In this document: positions 51,412 to 61,314 of the stretch, in pieces
Layout of the letters: every line of letters starts with the position of its first letter
Position numbering within the stretch: position 1 is the first letter of the stretch
DNA from: Staphylococcus pasteuri
Lineage (GTDB): Bacteria > Bacillota > Bacilli > Staphylococcales > Staphylococcaceae
Reading direction: 5' to 3'
Assembly: GCF_003970495.1 (NCBI RefSeq)
Contig: NZ_RXWW01000011.1
Location: 28,562 to 92,561, forward strand
DNA length: 64,000 bases
Notes under the pieces: model-generated
What the model was told of the DNA's origin: nothing
What the model saw: the letters and a program-made list of their open reading frames with translations, nothing else
Database searches by the model: none
Made by a program: the position numbers and the translations under genes

Positions 51412-53238
51412 ATGAAGTGGCTTAAACAACTCCAATCCCTTCACACGAAACTAGTCATTGTATATGTCTTACTGATTATTATTGGTATGCAAATTATTGG
51501 TTTGTATTTTACTAATAGTTTGGAAAAGGAATTATTAGATAACTTTAAAAAGAATATTACGCAATATGCGAAACAATTAGATGTAAGCATTGAGAAAGTT
51601 TATAACGAAAAAGGTTCGGTTAACGCTCAGAAAGATATTCAAAATCTTTTGAGCGAGTATGCCAACCGTCAAGAAATTGGTGAAATTCGTTTTATAGATA
51701 AAGATCAAATTATTATGGCGACGACGAAGCAGTCTAACCGCGATCTTATCAATCAAAAGGCAAACGATAGCTCTGTTCAAAAGGCATTATCACTAGGTCA
51801 AAGTAATAACCATATGGTATTGAAAGACTATGGTAATGGTAAAGAAAGGGTTTGGGTATATAACATACCTGTTAAAGCTGATAAACAAACGATAGGCAAT
51901 ATTTACATAGAATCGAAAATTAATGACGTATACAATCAACTGAATAATATTAATCAAATCTTTATTGTAGGTACCGCTATTTCGTTATTTATTACCGTCA
52001 TACTCGGTTTCTTTATTGCACGAACGATAACCAAACCGATTACCGATATGCGTAACCAGACAGTTGAGATGTCTAAAGGTAACTATACCCAACGTGTTAA
52101 AATTTATGGTAATGACGAAATCGGTGAACTTGCGCTCGCATTCAATAATTTATCCAAACGAGTTCAAGAAGCACAAGCGAATACGGAAAGTGAGAAACGC
52201 CGTCTAGACTCTGTTATCACACATATGAGTGACGGTATCTTAGCAACAGATAGACGTGGTCGTGTACGTATCGCCAATGATATGGCACTTAAAATGCTAG
52301 GTATGGCTAAAGAAGACCTTATCGGCTACTATATGTTAAGTGTTTTAAACTTAGAAGAAGAATTCTCACTAGAAGAAATTAATGAAAATAACGACAGCTT
52401 CTTATTAGACATTAATGAAGAAGAAGGCATCATTGCACGTGTTAACTTCAGTACAATTGTGCAAGAAACAGGCTTTGTAACAGGTTATATTGCTGTACTT
52501 CATGATGTAACAGAACAACAACAAGTAGAACGTGAACGTCGTGAGTTCGTTGCTAACGTGTCACACGAACTACGTACACCATTAACATCTATGAATAGTT
52601 ATATCGAAGCACTAGAAGAAGGTGCTTGGAAAGACGATGATTTAGCACCACAATTCTTATCCGTTACACGTGAAGAAACTGAACGTATGATTCGACTCGT
52701 TAATGACTTACTTCAATTATCTAAAATGGATAATGAATCCGATCAAATTACGAAAGAAATTGTCGACTTTAACATGTTTATTAATAAGATTATTAATCGA
52801 CATGAAATGTCTGCTAAAGATACAACATTCGTACGCGAAATTCCACAGCAAACTATTTTTGCTGAAATAGATCCAGATAAGATGACACAAGTATTTGATA
52901 ACGTTATTACGAATGCAATGAAATATTCTCGTGGTGATAAACGCGTTGAGTTCCACGTGAAACAAAATGCACTTTACAATAGAATGACGATTCGTATCAA
53001 AGATAATGGTATCGGTATTCCTATTAATAAAGTAGATAAAATCTTTAATAGATTCTACCGTGTCGACAAAGCACGTACACGTAAAATGGGTGGTACAGGT
53101 CTTGGTTTAGCAATTTCTAAAGAGATTGTTGAGGCACATAATGGCCGTATTTGGGCAAATAGTGTCGAAGGACAAGGTACATCTATCTTCATTACCCTAC
53201 CATGTGAAATTATTGAAGATGGTGATTGGGATGAATAG
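51412..53238 (+). CDS. walK: Sensor histidine kinase WalK (YycG)
   Basis: 608 residues: membrane helix 1 (about 14-34), extracellular PAS-like domain (about 35-182), helix 2 (about 183-203), HAMP (about 204-256), PAS (about 263-370), HisKA with phospho-acceptor His385 in [12 protein letters not shown], and HATPase with N-box TNAMKYS and GTGLGLAI. It phosphorylates WalR. The last bases overlap the walH start (ATGAATAG). Confidence 0.97.
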   Translation: MKWLKQLQSLHTKLVIVYVLLIIIGMQIIGLYFTNSLEKELLDNFKKNITQYAKQLDVSIEKVYNEKGSVNAQKDIQNLLSEYANRQEIGEIRFIDKDQIIMATTKQSNRDLINQKANDSSVQKALSLGQSNNHMVLKDYGNGKERVWVYNIPVKADKQTIGNIYIESKINDVYNQLNNINQIFIVGTAISLFITVILGFFIARTITKPITDMRNQTVEMSKGNYTQRVKIYGNDEIGELALAFNNLSKRVQEAQANTESEKRRLDSVITHMSDGILATDRRGRVRIANDMALKMLGMAKEDLIGYYMLSVLNLEEEFSLEEINENNDSFLLDINEEEGIIARVNFSTIVQETGFVTGYIAVLHDVTEQQQVERERREFVANVSHELRTPLTSMNSYIEALEEGAWKDDDLAPQFLSVTREETERMIRLVNDLLQLSKMDNESDQITKEIVDFNMFINKIINRHEMSAKDTTFVREIPQQTIFAEIDPDKMTQVFDNVITNAMKYSRGDKRVEFHVKQNALYNRMTIRIKDNGIGIPINKVDKIFNRFYRVDKARTRKMGGTGLGLAISKEIVEAHNGRIWANSVEGQGTSIFITLPCEIIEDGDWDE

Positions 53239-54571
53239 TAAAGAATACATCAAAACGATTATCCTGATACTACTTGTATTAATGAGTATCGTCTTAACCT
53301 ACATGGTATGGAACTTCTCACCTGATCTATCAAATGCTGATAGTACGTCATCAGATAATAAGAAAGATAATTCTAAACCTATTGGAAAACCAATGAGTGC
53401 GAAAATGGATAAAACCATCACACCATTTCAAATCGTTCAATCTAATGGCGAAAAAACAAAAGGTATGCCAGCAACAGGTCATGCAGTATCTCAAATTTTA
53501 AGCCCATTAAAAGATAAAAATGTTGATTCAGTACAACATTTAAAACGAAATCATAACTTAATTATTCCTGAATTAAGCGATAACTTTATCGTTCTTGATT
53601 TCACATATGATTTACCGTTATCAACTTATTTAAGCCAAGTATTAAACATAGATGCTAAGACACCTAATCATTTTAACTTTAATCGACTACTGATTGATCA
53701 AGATCAAGAAGGTCATGTGATATTATATGCGATTAGTAAAGATAGACATCAGGTTGTTAAGATGAAGACATCTGTCAAAGGTAAAGATGTGAATCAATCA
53801 TTAAAAAATCTTAGCTCAGAAATGCAAAAGTATACAGAAATCATTACCAATAAAGATACGATTGATAAAGCAACACATATTTTTGCGCCAGATAAGCCTA
53901 AAGACCTCAAGTGTTATCGTATGGTATTTAATACGATTAATGTAGAAAAAATGAACTCTGTATTATTTAACGATTCAACTATCGTCCGTAGTTCTCAAAG
54001 TGGCTTGACGACGTACAATAATAATACAGGTGTTGCTAACTATAACGATAAAAGTGAGAAATACCATTATAGAAACTTGTCCGAAGATGAGAAAAGCTCT
54101 ACCAATATGGAAGAAACAATTGGTGGTACATTCGAATTTATCAATGGACACGGTGGTTTCTTAGACGAAGATTATAGATTGTTTAGCACTGATAATATGA
54201 GTGGTGAATTAACTTATCAACGATTCTTAAATGGTTACCCTACGTTCAACACTCAAAAATTAAATGAAATTCAAGTGACATGGGGCGATAAAGGCGTATT
54301 TGATTACAAACGCTCATTATTACGAACTGATGTCATATTGAATAGTGGCGATAAAAAGTCATTACAAAGTGCAGAATCAGTACGCTCAGCACTTGCTAAT
54401 AATAATAGTATTGATTTTGAACGTGTATCCAATATAGCAGTCGGTTACAATATGGATGACCGACCTAAGAATGATGATATTGAAGTACAACGTAATAGCG
54501 AATTTACGCCTCAATGGTATGTCGAATATGACGGCAAATGGTATGCATTTAAAGATGGGGGGCTAGAATAA
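53231..54571 (+). CDS. walH: WalRK regulator WalH (YycH)
   Basis: 446 residues from [19 protein letters not shown]; the start overlaps the walK stop by 8 bp, as in S. aureus. One N-terminal membrane helix (about 7-27) is followed by a large extracellular domain with YycH blocks [13 protein letters not shown] (here [13 protein letters not shown]) and [21 protein letters not shown]. It modulates WalK together with WalI at the membrane. Ends one base before walI begins. Confidence 0.94.
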   Translation: MNSKEYIKTIILILLVLMSIVLTYMVWNFSPDLSNADSTSSDNKKDNSKPIGKPMSAKMDKTITPFQIVQSNGEKTKGMPATGHAVSQILSPLKDKNVDSVQHLKRNHNLIIPELSDNFIVLDFTYDLPLSTYLSQVLNIDAKTPNHFNFNRLLIDQDQEGHVILYAISKDRHQVVKMKTSVKGKDVNQSLKNLSSEMQKYTEIITNKDTIDKATHIFAPDKPKDLKCYRMVFNTINVEKMNSVLFNDSTIVRSSQSGLTTYNNNTGVANYNDKSEKYHYRNLSEDEKSSTNMEETIGGTFEFINGHGGFLDEDYRLFSTDNMSGELTYQRFLNGYPTFNTQKLNEIQVTWGDKGVFDYKRSLLRTDVILNSGDKKSLQSAESVRSALANNNSIDFERVSNIAVGYNMDDRPKNDDIEVQRNSEFTPQWYVEYDGKWYAFKDGGLE

Positions 54572-55363
54572 ATGAATTGGAAACTGACAAAGACACTATT
54601 CATTTTCGTATTTATTCTCGTCAACATCTTCTTGGTTGGCATATATGTAGATAAAGTTAATAAATCACAGATTAATGAAGCGGAAAGTGATAATCGTGTT
54701 AACTTCCAACAAGAAGAAATTAAAGTCCCTGTCGATGTGTTAAACAAAGATGTGAAAGATACAAAAATGCAACAAATTACTGCCCAGTCTAAAAACTTTT
54801 CAAGTTATGCTAAAAAACATTCAAGCTTGAGTACATCCGATTCAGGAAAAACAATTAATGGTGAGATAGATAGTACAGTCAATGTGAGTGATAATAATTT
54901 AAAAGAGATTAAGAATTATATGAAAGACAATATATTTGGTGGTAAAAATTATCAGTTGAGTAAGATGAATTCTGATTCAATGACTTTTGAACAAACTTAC
55001 AATGGCTATCCTATAATGAACAATAGTAAAGCACTATTGAAGTTCAATATTAATGATCATAAAGCATCTAGCTACAAACAAACAATGATGAATGATATTC
55101 AAGCAGCTAAAGGTTCAAATAGTAGTAAAAGCCAAGTGATAGGCCCTAGAAAAGCAATAGAAGCCCTATACTTCAATCGCTATCTTAAACGCCATGATGA
55201 AGTAGTTGACGCACGATTAGGCTACTATTCAGTTGTTAAAGAAACTAACGTTCAGTTATTACAACCTAACTGGGAAATCAAAGTTAAACATAACGGCAAA
55301 GACAAAACTAAGACATACTACGTCGAAGCCACAAGTACCAACCCTAAAGTTATAGATAAGTAG
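54572..55363 (+). CDS. walI: WalRK regulator WalI (YycI)
   Basis: 263 residues: an N-terminal membrane helix (about 6-26, TLFIFVFILVNIFLVGIYV) and an extracellular YycI domain with QTYNGYPIMNNSKALLKFN and a C-terminal LQPNWEIKVKHNGKDKTKTYYVEA. The start codon directly follows the walH stop. It forms a complex with WalH and WalK. Confidence 0.93.
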   Translation: MNWKLTKTLFIFVFILVNIFLVGIYVDKVNKSQINEAESDNRVNFQQEEIKVPVDVLNKDVKDTKMQQITAQSKNFSSYAKKHSSLSTSDSGKTINGEIDSTVNVSDNNLKEIKNYMKDNIFGGKNYQLSKMNSDSMTFEQTYNGYPIMNNSKALLKFNINDHKASSYKQTMMNDIQAAKGSNSSKSQVIGPRKAIEALYFNRYLKRHDEVVDARLGYYSVVKETNVQLLQPNWEIKVKHNGKDKTKTYYVEATSTNPKVIDK

Positions 55364-55368
55364 TAAAA

Positions 55369-55605
55369 GGTCTGTAGAAAAGCGCTTAGAGTTTGAGCAG
55401 AATCGAAACGGAGAGCAAAATTGTTTCTCAAATTTTGTCGAGCCGTGAGAACTTCTGCCGAGAACTCTGCTTTTCGAAAGCCGTCAATCACAGATTTGCT
55501 ATTGTTAGTCTTGCCCCGGCAAGGATGACTAGATTAGTAACTAGTCAAAGACGAAGTTAATGATCAGTCAGCTACTGCCAGGTCTGTAGAAAAGCGTTTA
55601 GAGCT
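55369..55605. repeat. Palindromic intergenic repeat with internal direct repeat
   Basis: The unit GGTCTGTAGAAAAGCGCTTA occurs at 55370 and again, with one change, at 55582. The first copy opens a nested hairpin: GAAAAGC...AGAGTT...AGAA pairs with TTCT...AACTCTGCTTTTC (55376-55477), with an inner stem GCAAAATT/AAATTTTGT. A further inverted repeat GACTAG/CTAGTC is at 55528-55547. No gene is visible between walI and walJ (55364-56088). Confidence 0.6.
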
Positions 55606-55630
55606 TTAGCTCAGGCGAACCTTTAAAAGT

Positions 55631-55768
55631 AATACTTCGTATTGTAGGGGCTCCCTTTCCCAGGGTACAGTTTCAGCCAGAAATACTGCACAGATAAATC
55701 TGTGAGTATTTCTAAGGTCTTCAACTAGTACTGTTCCCTCGGGAGTTTCGCCATAAATACTTCGTATT
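55631..55768. repeat. MITE-like interspersed repeat, copy 2
   Basis: Same element as 1684-1877 but without the 55-base insertion: ends AATACTTCGTATT on both sides, core CAGAAATACTGCACAGATAAATCTGTGAGTATTTCT (split here only for naming: 55677-55712) which is itself a near-perfect hairpin, and outer arms GGCTCCCT..CCCAGGGTACAG against CTGTTCCCTCGGGAG..CGCC. Confidence 0.7.
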
Positions 55769-56088
55769 AATATATAAGTTTAACTGTCTACAAAGGTTTG
55801 TACTTTGTAGGCAGTTTTTATGTGGTTACTCGTATATTGTATTAGTGTTTCGTTAATTAAATAGAGCATAGGAAAAATTTAATTTATCAATATACCGGTA
55901 GTTTAATAAACGGAGTATTGGCAGATTAATGTCATAATTGGTATAGTATAATATAAGCTATTTTAAGAACGGGTGGTTTCAGTACATAACTGAAATCAAA
56001 AAGTTAATCAATTAATAAAGAAAAATACAAAAATGATACGGAAGGCACTCTTACGTCACTAAGAGGGATGAGTGCTATATTAGAAAGG

Positions 56089-56889
56089 ATGAGCCGCTTG
56101 ATACGCATGAGTGTATTAGCAAGTGGTAGTACGGGCAATGCCACATATGTAGAAAATGAAAAAGGAAGTATTCTTGTTGATGTTGGTCTAACAGGTAAGA
56201 AGATGGAAGAACTTTTTGGCCAAATCGACCGCAATATCAAAGATTTAAATGGTATTTTAGTTACACATGAACACATTGACCATATTAAAGGTCTAGGTGT
56301 GTTAGCACGTAAATATAACTTACCTATTTATGCTAATGAAAATACTTGGAAAGCAATTGAAAAGAAAGATAGTCGCATTCCAATGGATCAAAAGTTCATA
56401 TTCAATCCTTATGAAACACAATCTATTGCGGGGTTTGATATAGAATCATTTAACGTGTCACATGATGCGATTGATCCACAATTTTATATTTTTCATAATG
56501 ATCATAAGAAGTTTACGATTTTAACAGATACTGGTTATGTTTCAGACAGAATGAAAGGTATGATTCAAGGTAGTGATGCCTTCATCTTTGAAAGTAACCA
56601 TGATGTGGATATGTTACGCATGTGTCGTTATCCTTGGAAGACAAAACAACGTATTTTAGGTGATATGGGACACGTATCTAATGAAGATGCTGGCTTAGCG
56701 ATGACAGATGTGATTACAGGTAATACAAAACGTATTTATTTATCTCATTTATCTCAAGATAATAATATGAAAGACTTAGCACGTATGAGTGTTGGACAAG
56801 TGTTAAATCAACATGATATTGATACTGAAAAAGAAGTCTTATTGTGTGATACAGATAAAGCACAAGCGACACCAATATATACGTTATAA
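56089..56889 (+). CDS. walJ: MBL-fold hydrolase WalJ (YycJ)
   Basis: 266 residues if started at [17 protein letters not shown] as in S. aureus. Starts at 56068 (ATG) or TTG 56098 are possible; the AAAGG site sits best for the TTG. Metallo-beta-lactamase fold with metal ligands in [10 protein letters not shown] (about 58-67), a conserved [11 protein letters not shown] and GHVSNEDA. It is an exonuclease-like member of the wal operon in Firmicutes, linked to DNA metabolism. It is separated from walI by 725 bp of repeats, so it may have its own promoter. Confidence 0.92.
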   Translation: MSRLIRMSVLASGSTGNATYVENEKGSILVDVGLTGKKMEELFGQIDRNIKDLNGILVTHEHIDHIKGLGVLARKYNLPIYANENTWKAIEKKDSRIPMDQKFIFNPYETQSIAGFDIESFNVSHDAIDPQFYIFHNDHKKFTILTDTGYVSDRMKGMIQGSDAFIFESNHDVDMLRMCRYPWKTKQRILGDMGHVSNEDAGLAMTDVITGNTKRIYLSHLSQDNNMKDLARMSVGQVLNQHDIDTEKEVLLCDTDKAQATPIYTL

Positions 56890-56899
56890 CTATTTTAGA

Positions 56900-56932
56900 C
56901 AGAGCGAGACGGGAATGTCTTGCTCTTTTTTA
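56900..56932 (+). terminator. Terminator after walJ
   Basis: AGAGCGAGAC (56901-56910) pairs with GTCTTGCTCT (56917-56926), one mismatch, followed by five T. Confidence 0.8.
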
Positions 56933-56992
56933 TGTCTTTTTCTGTGGAAAAGTCATTGAAGAAGGTCTTAAAAGTGATGTTTATAAGGGATA

Positions 56993-57224
56993 AGTGGATA
57001 AAATAGATTAAGACTATCGTGAAGTTATCCACTGAATTGTTCATAGTTATCCAGAGTTGTGTACAATACACACAGAAATACCCACATTGTACACATACTT
57101 ATCCACAAAACAACAAGCTATTCCACAGAAATTGTGAATAAATGCTAAAATTTTATAAAAATTAGGGATATAAACTGGTAAAATAAGAGGGAATACTGTG
57201 AACAAGTTGATAACTTGTGGATAA
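56993..57224. promoter_or_regulatory. DnaA box cluster outside oriC, upstream of rlmH
   Basis: Six DnaA-box sequences in 232 bp: TTATCCACT (56993 minus; 57025 plus), TTATCCAGA (57047), exact TTATCCACA (57099 plus; 57216 minus) and TTATTCACA (57133 minus). The density equals that of the rpmH-dnaA part of oriC (seven in 285 bp) but it lies 30 kb away. The sequence is AT-rich. Confidence 0.65.
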
Positions 57225-57251
57225 CTCTAATAAGTATAAGTGGAGGATAAT

Positions 57252-57731
57252 ATGAAAATCACAATTCTTTCAGTTGGAAAACTAAAAGAGAAATACTGGA
57301 AACAAGCAATTGCAGAATATGAAAAACGATTAGGTGCATATACTAAAATTGAAATAATAGAAGTACCAGATGAAAAAGCGCCTGAAAATATGAGCGATAA
57401 AGAAATTGAACAAGTAAAAGAAAAAGAAGGACAACGTTTACTAGCTAAGATTAAACCACAAGCAACGGTTATTACATTAGAAATTGAAGGTAAGATGTTG
57501 TCATCAGAAGGTCTAGCTAAAGAACTTAATCAACGCATGACACAGGGCCAAAGCGACTTTGTCTTTGTGATAGGTGGATCAAACGGACTACATCAGGACG
57601 TATTACAACGCAGTAACTATGCACTCTCATTCAGCAAAATGACCTTCCCACACCAAATGATGCGCGTTGTGTTGATTGAACAGATATATAGAGCATTTAA
57701 GATTATGCGAGGCGAAGCGTATCATAAATGA
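57252..57731 (+). CDS. rlmH: 23S rRNA (pseudouridine1915-N3)-methyltransferase RlmH (OrfX)
   Basis: 159 residues from [21 protein letters not shown] lies nine bases upstream. SPOUT methyltransferase with the knot [14 protein letters not shown] (about 102-115) and [19 protein letters not shown] at the C-terminus. It methylates pseudouridine 1915 in helix 69. Its last 18 bases are the SCC attachment sequence; the C-terminal residues are unchanged, as expected after integration. Confidence 0.96.
   Translation: MKITILSVGKLKEKYWKQAIAEYEKRLGAYTKIEIIEVPDEKAPENMSDKEIEQVKEKEGQRLLAKIKPQATVITLEIEGKMLSSEGLAKELNQRMTQGQSDFVFVIGGSNGLHQDVLQRSNYALSFSKMTFPHQMMRVVLIEQIYRAFKIMRGEAYHK
57714..57731 (+). repeat. 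SCC attachment site at the 3' end of rlmH (att copy 1)
   Basis: GAAGCGTATCATAAATGA, ending with the rlmH stop codon, is the known ccr recombinase target of staphylococcal cassette chromosomes. A second copy lies at 61659-61676. Confidence 0.92.
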
Positions 57732-57761
57732 TACGGTTTTTTAGTATTTTGTAATAAAAAT

Positions 57762-57812
57762 TATAAGGTTCTATCTTACATTAAACAAGTTAATGTAAGA
57801 TAGAACCTTATA
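57762..57812. repeat. Perfect 23-bp inverted repeat just inside the island
   Basis: The 23-base arms 57762-57784 and 57790-57812 (starting TATAAGGTTCTATCTTACAT) are perfectly complementary around a 5-base loop, ACAAG. It starts 30 bp after the att site. It may be a terminator for rlmH (short T content) or an element end structure. Confidence 0.8.
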
Positions 57813-58003
57813 TAATATAGATTTAGTTATTAATTAAGCTATTAGATATTAGGTGTGAGTTTATTTCAACAATATCTATGAATTAAATAAACAAAGGTCT
57901 AGCGACGCCCTTACTCTAGGGATTACTTTAATTAAAAAACGTAAATTAAATTCAATATATAGTAGGCATATGTTTTATATGAAACAACTTGCTTGTAAAT
58001 ATG

Positions 58004-59308
58004 TTACTTAATTGATGTTTGTTTAATAGCTGTGTGCAATGCATCAACAAATTGATACATCTTTGGTGACCAATTATTTTTATTTTTACGTGAAGTTGTA
58101 CTCATATTTTGATTTTTAAATAAAGCTTTTCTCAGTGCAGTAGTTAATTCCAATTGAACACCTGTACTATTTTGATTTTTATTAATAAAATTTTGATTAT
58201 TTAAACCACCTAGATATTCTGGAGGCACTTTAACGGTAAAACCTCTACTTCTCAATTGTGATTGAATAGCATCTCTTAGTTTAGATTTAACTCCTCCTAA
58301 GAATACAATTTGGTCGTCGCCTTTTGCGCCATGGATAGAAATGTTTGCTGTTCGTCCTTTGACCATTTTGTTTAACGTTGGATCATCATAATGTGTAGAC
58401 GTTACATGTAATTGTGTATTATTTGAATTTCTTATTCCTTCAAATGAGAAATAGTCATATCCACCTTGCTGAGCTAATAATTTTGTTAGCTCCGAAGTAC
58501 CTTGTTCTATGTTTCCGCCATGTGGGGCTACAATAAGTACTTTACTACCTTTATTAGATGTCTCTTTCTTCCAATCAACACCTTCTTTAGTCGATTTTTC
58601 TAACTGGGTCATAGATTTGTAGTAATCTTTATGATTGCTTTTACTTGATTTGATTGAATTGACTTTAGGTATTGTTGCTATAGCTGTTGCTTTTTTCTTA
58701 GTTGTTGTTTCTGCTAATTTTTTAATTGGTGCTTTAGTTTTTATTGATGATACATGGGGTTTCGATACTGCTGTTTTAGCCTGATTTATTTGTGTTTTTG
58801 TTGTATTTGCTGTTTTATTTTTATTTGCTACTTCTACTGTAGAAATAGCTTGTTGGTCGCGTTTTGTTCCTATTGTGCTATTTTTAATATTAGTAGATGA
58901 ATTTATAGGTGCTTTAGTAGACATTGGCTTTTGAGTTTGACTTGTAGATGTTTGAATAGCTTTTGGTTTCAAAGAAGTCGGTGCTTTAACCTTTTCTGGT
59001 TTCACTGTCGTTGAAGACTGTTTTACATTTGCAATTTTAGCTGTTGTTTTCACTGTTGTGGGTGACTTTACTGTTGTCGTCACATGTTTAATTGGTGTTG
59101 TGATATTAGAAACACTTGTTCTAGAGTTTTTAATAGTTTTTGTATTTGCTGTTTTTGAATTAGTATTACTCTCATTTTGTACTGTGGATGCATGGGCAGT
59201 TGTTTGCTGAGTTATGATGTTTATTGATCCTAAACTTAGTGATGCTGTTATAAATCCTAATGTTATTTTCACAATTGGTTTTGTTCGCTTACTTCTATTT
59301 TTATTCAT
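58004..59308 (-). CDS. Secreted poly-gamma-glutamate hydrolase-family protein with Ser/Thr/Lys-rich linker
   Basis: 434 residues. The N-terminus is basic (NKNRSKRTK) with a hydrophobic stretch and a signal cleavage site after QQTTAHA (40/41). Residues 41-225 are a low-complexity, Thr/Ser/Lys-rich, highly basic linker. Residues 250-430 form a YjqB/PghP-type domain: APHGGNIE with likely zinc ligands His263 and Glu268, SIHG with His326, and QLEL with the likely catalytic Glu387. PghP-type enzymes are zinc peptidases splitting gamma-glutamyl bonds in poly-gamma-glutamate. Secretion and the basic linker suggest action at the anionic cell wall or on a PGA capsule; function is inferred. Start preceded by AAGGGG. 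Monocistronic. Confidence 0.75.
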   Translation of the reverse strand: MNKNRSKRTKPIVKITLGFITASLSLGSINIITQQTTAHASTVQNESNTNSKTANTKTIKNSRTSVSNITTPIKHVTTTVKSPTTVKTTAKIANVKQSSTTVKPEKVKAPTSLKPKAIQTSTSQTQKPMSTKAPINSSTNIKNSTIGTKRDQQAISTVEVANKNKTANTTKTQINQAKTAVSKPHVSSIKTKAPIKKLAETTTKKKATAIATIPKVNSIKSSKSNHKDYYKSMTQLEKSTKEGVDWKKETSNKGSKVLIVAPHGGNIEQGTSELTKLLAQQGGYDYFSFEGIRNSNNTQLHVTSTHYDDPTLNKMVKGRTANISIHGAKGDDQIVFLGGVKSKLRDAIQSQLRSRGFTVKVPPEYLGGLNNQNFINKNQNSTGVQLELTTALRKALFKNQNMSTTSRKNKNNWSPKMYQFVDALHTAIKQTSIK

Positions 59309-59517
59309 TTGTAGCCCCTTAAATAGTTTGCCATTAACTCATATTAACCTATTCTTTCAAAATAGCAATAACTTTATTTAATTTATTACATATTTAACAA
59401 TAATTTTTTTTGCCTATACACAATATTAAAATAAATTATTAAGCTGTGCTTAATTAGGATGCGAGAAAGAAATAAAGCAAAAATTGTTTATGCCAAACTC
59501 ATAATCACTTCATAAAA

Positions 59518-59542
59518 GCTTAAAATGTTTTAAGAAGGGTAC
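59518..59542 (+). promoter_or_regulatory. Candidate sigma-B promoter
   Basis: GCTTAA (59518-59523), 13 bp, GGGTAC (59537-59542) compares with the sigma-B consensus GTTTAA-N12-15-GGGTAT, one mismatch in each box. It lies 123 bp before the SDR gene. Confidence 0.35.
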
Positions 59543-59607
59543 AATGTTAAGTAAGAGACATGAAGTTCTTGTCCATTATGATAATAAGCAAGTGAGCTTG
59601 TTAATCT

Positions 59608-59650
59608 AAAGATGAGCTGAGGTAATGTTTGCCTGCTCATCTTTTTTATT
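59608..59650 (+). promoter_or_regulatory. Terminator hairpin in the leader of the SDR gene (possible attenuator)
   Basis: AAAGATGAGC (59608-59617) and GCTCATCTTT (59635-59644) form a perfect 10-bp stem followed by a T run, and the ribosome-binding site TGGAGG comes immediately after (59651-59656). No gene on this strand lies upstream inside the island, so the terminator must either control the downstream gene or be a relic. Confidence 0.6.
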
Positions 59651-59664
59651 TGGAGGAAAATGAT

Positions 59665-61164
59665 ATGAAAAAAATTCTGTTAACGGGCGCATCTGGATAT
59701 ATCGGCAGTCACTTAATGAATAAATTAAAAGAAAACTATGAAATTATAGCTATTTCTAGAAATATAGAAAATAAATCGGATGAGCATAATGTTACATGGA
59801 AGGCAGCTGATTTATTTGATTTAAATGAAATAACTGAGGTAATGGAAGATATTGATATCGCGATCTATCTTGTCCATTCAATGATGCCTTCAGCCAAATT
59901 AACACAGGCAAGCTTTGAAGATATGGATGCATTGTTAGCTGATAATTTTGCTAAAGCTGCGAGTTATAACAAAGTTGAACATATTGTATTTATGAGTGGT
60001 TTGATACCAGATACAAATGAATTATCACCACATTTAAGAAGTCGTTTAGAATGTGAACAAATTTTAGGATCATATGGAGTACCAGTAAGTACGTTAAGAG
60101 CGGGATTGATTATAGGTTCTAAAGGAAGTTCTTATCCTATTTTAAAAAAATTAGTAGAAAGATTACCCGGCCTGCTGTTGCCAAAATGGTCTTACAATAC
60201 AACATTACCAGTCGCAATAGATGATGTTATTGACGGCTTATATAAAATAGTAGAACGTACGCCAAATGAGAATGAATCAATAGATATTGGTGGTCCTAGT
60301 CACATGACATATAAAGATCTTTTCAACCAAACCGCAGAGGTACTAGATAAACGTTTGCCTACTATGGATTTACCTATTATTCCTATTTGGCTAAGTAAAT
60401 ATTGGGTGAAACTTATTTCTGGCGTACCAAAAGAGATGGTCTATCCGTTAATGGATAGCTTAATTCATGATATGGTTCGAGAAAATGACCATGTTGTGAA
60501 AGGTATTTCTATAGGTAAGACGGATTATAAAGAAAGTGTGCGTATTGCTTTAGAAGAAGAAACGCATACACCAAAGAAATCGAAGTCATCACGTAAGACA
60601 GATATTAAAGACGTTAGAGCAATATCGAGGGTAGTCTTACCTCAAGATATGAATATGATTCAATTAGCAGAAGTATATGCCAATTTCTTAAATAAAATTA
60701 CATTAAATGTCGTTAATAGTGATTTTGACGAAGATAACTTTACGATTACTGTGCCTTGTTTAAATAAGAAATTATTATTATTAAGAAAAGACTTTAAAGC
60801 TTCTGACAATGAAAGAATTTTATATCGAATTGTTGGTGGGGATTTTGCTTTAGATATAGATGGTGGTAATGCGAGATTAGAGTTTAGAAGGTTGCCTAAT
60901 AGTGATGAATGTATTATTGCCTTACAAGAATATAGACCAACATTACCTTGGTGGGTCTATAAGTATACCCAAGCGAAAGTACATAAAAGTGTAATGAACA
61001 TTTTTAAATTGAAATTAGAAACTGAAAAAAATAAGAAAAATGGAGCTGTAAATATGAAAAAAGTTATTTTACCTGTCGTAATCGTTGGTGCTATTGCCTT
61101 AAATTTATATGGATTGAAGAAATATCTAGCTAGAAAAAATAACATATCTAATGCCGAATTGTAG
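59665..61164 (+). CDS. NAD(P)-binding atypical SDR (NmrA-like) fused to a C-terminal domain and membrane anchor
   Basis: 499 residues from MKKILLTGASGYIGSHLMNK, with TGGAGG upstream. Residues 1-290: extended/atypical SDR with TGASGYIG (7-14) and YLVHSMMPSAK in place of the usual YxxxK active site (family often lacks it). Residues 330-460: a SRPBCC/DUF2867-like C-terminal region ending in RLEFRRLPNSDECIIALQEYRPTLPWWVY, common in proteins with this N-terminal domain. Residues about 470-490: one hydrophobic helix with basic flank KKYLARKNN, likely a membrane anchor. Function unknown; possibly quinone or lipid redox chemistry at the membrane. Confidence 0.7.
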   Translation: MKKILLTGASGYIGSHLMNKLKENYEIIAISRNIENKSDEHNVTWKAADLFDLNEITEVMEDIDIAIYLVHSMMPSAKLTQASFEDMDALLADNFAKAASYNKVEHIVFMSGLIPDTNELSPHLRSRLECEQILGSYGVPVSTLRAGLIIGSKGSSYPILKKLVERLPGLLLPKWSYNTTLPVAIDDVIDGLYKIVERTPNENESIDIGGPSHMTYKDLFNQTAEVLDKRLPTMDLPIIPIWLSKYWVKLISGVPKEMVYPLMDSLIHDMVRENDHVVKGISIGKTDYKESVRIALEEETHTPKKSKSSRKTDIKDVRAISRVVLPQDMNMIQLAEVYANFLNKITLNVVNSDFDEDNFTITVPCLNKKLLLLRKDFKASDNERILYRIVGGDFALDIDGGNARLEFRRLPNSDECIIALQEYRPTLPWWVYKYTQAKVHKSVMNIFKLKLETEKNKKNGAVNMKKVILPVVIVGAIALNLYGLKKYLARKNNISNAEL

Positions 61165-61240
61165 TGGCTAGAAAAGTCGAAATTGACTATAAAACTAAAT
61201 GAAATAATTAAATTAATCATAAAATTTATAATAATAATGA

Positions 61241-61281
61241 GCACCCCTAAAGTTGGACCAAAAATCTAACTTTAAGGGTGC
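61241..61281. terminator. Strong hairpin after the SDR gene, IS-end-like
   Basis: GCACCCCTAAAGTTGGA (61241-61257) pairs with TCTAACTTTAAGGGTGC (61265-61281) with two mismatches and a loop of A. It acts as a terminator between convergent genes. The sequence resembles inverted-repeat ends of IS150/IS3-type elements, which also occur as solitary hairpins. Confidence 0.7.
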
Positions 61282-61314
61282 ATTATATTTTAGCCAAATC
61301 TAAGTTTCTCTAAT

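Noticed and set aside
57762..57812. CRISPR-like repeat or IS end after rlmH
   Set aside because: It is a single perfect inverted repeat without spacers, and no transposase is near; treated as a hairpin.
59370..59400. WalR box upstream of the secreted PGA-hydrolase-like gene
   Set aside because: TGTTAA and TGTAAT half-sites are present on the minus strand but spaced by 3 bp instead of 5.
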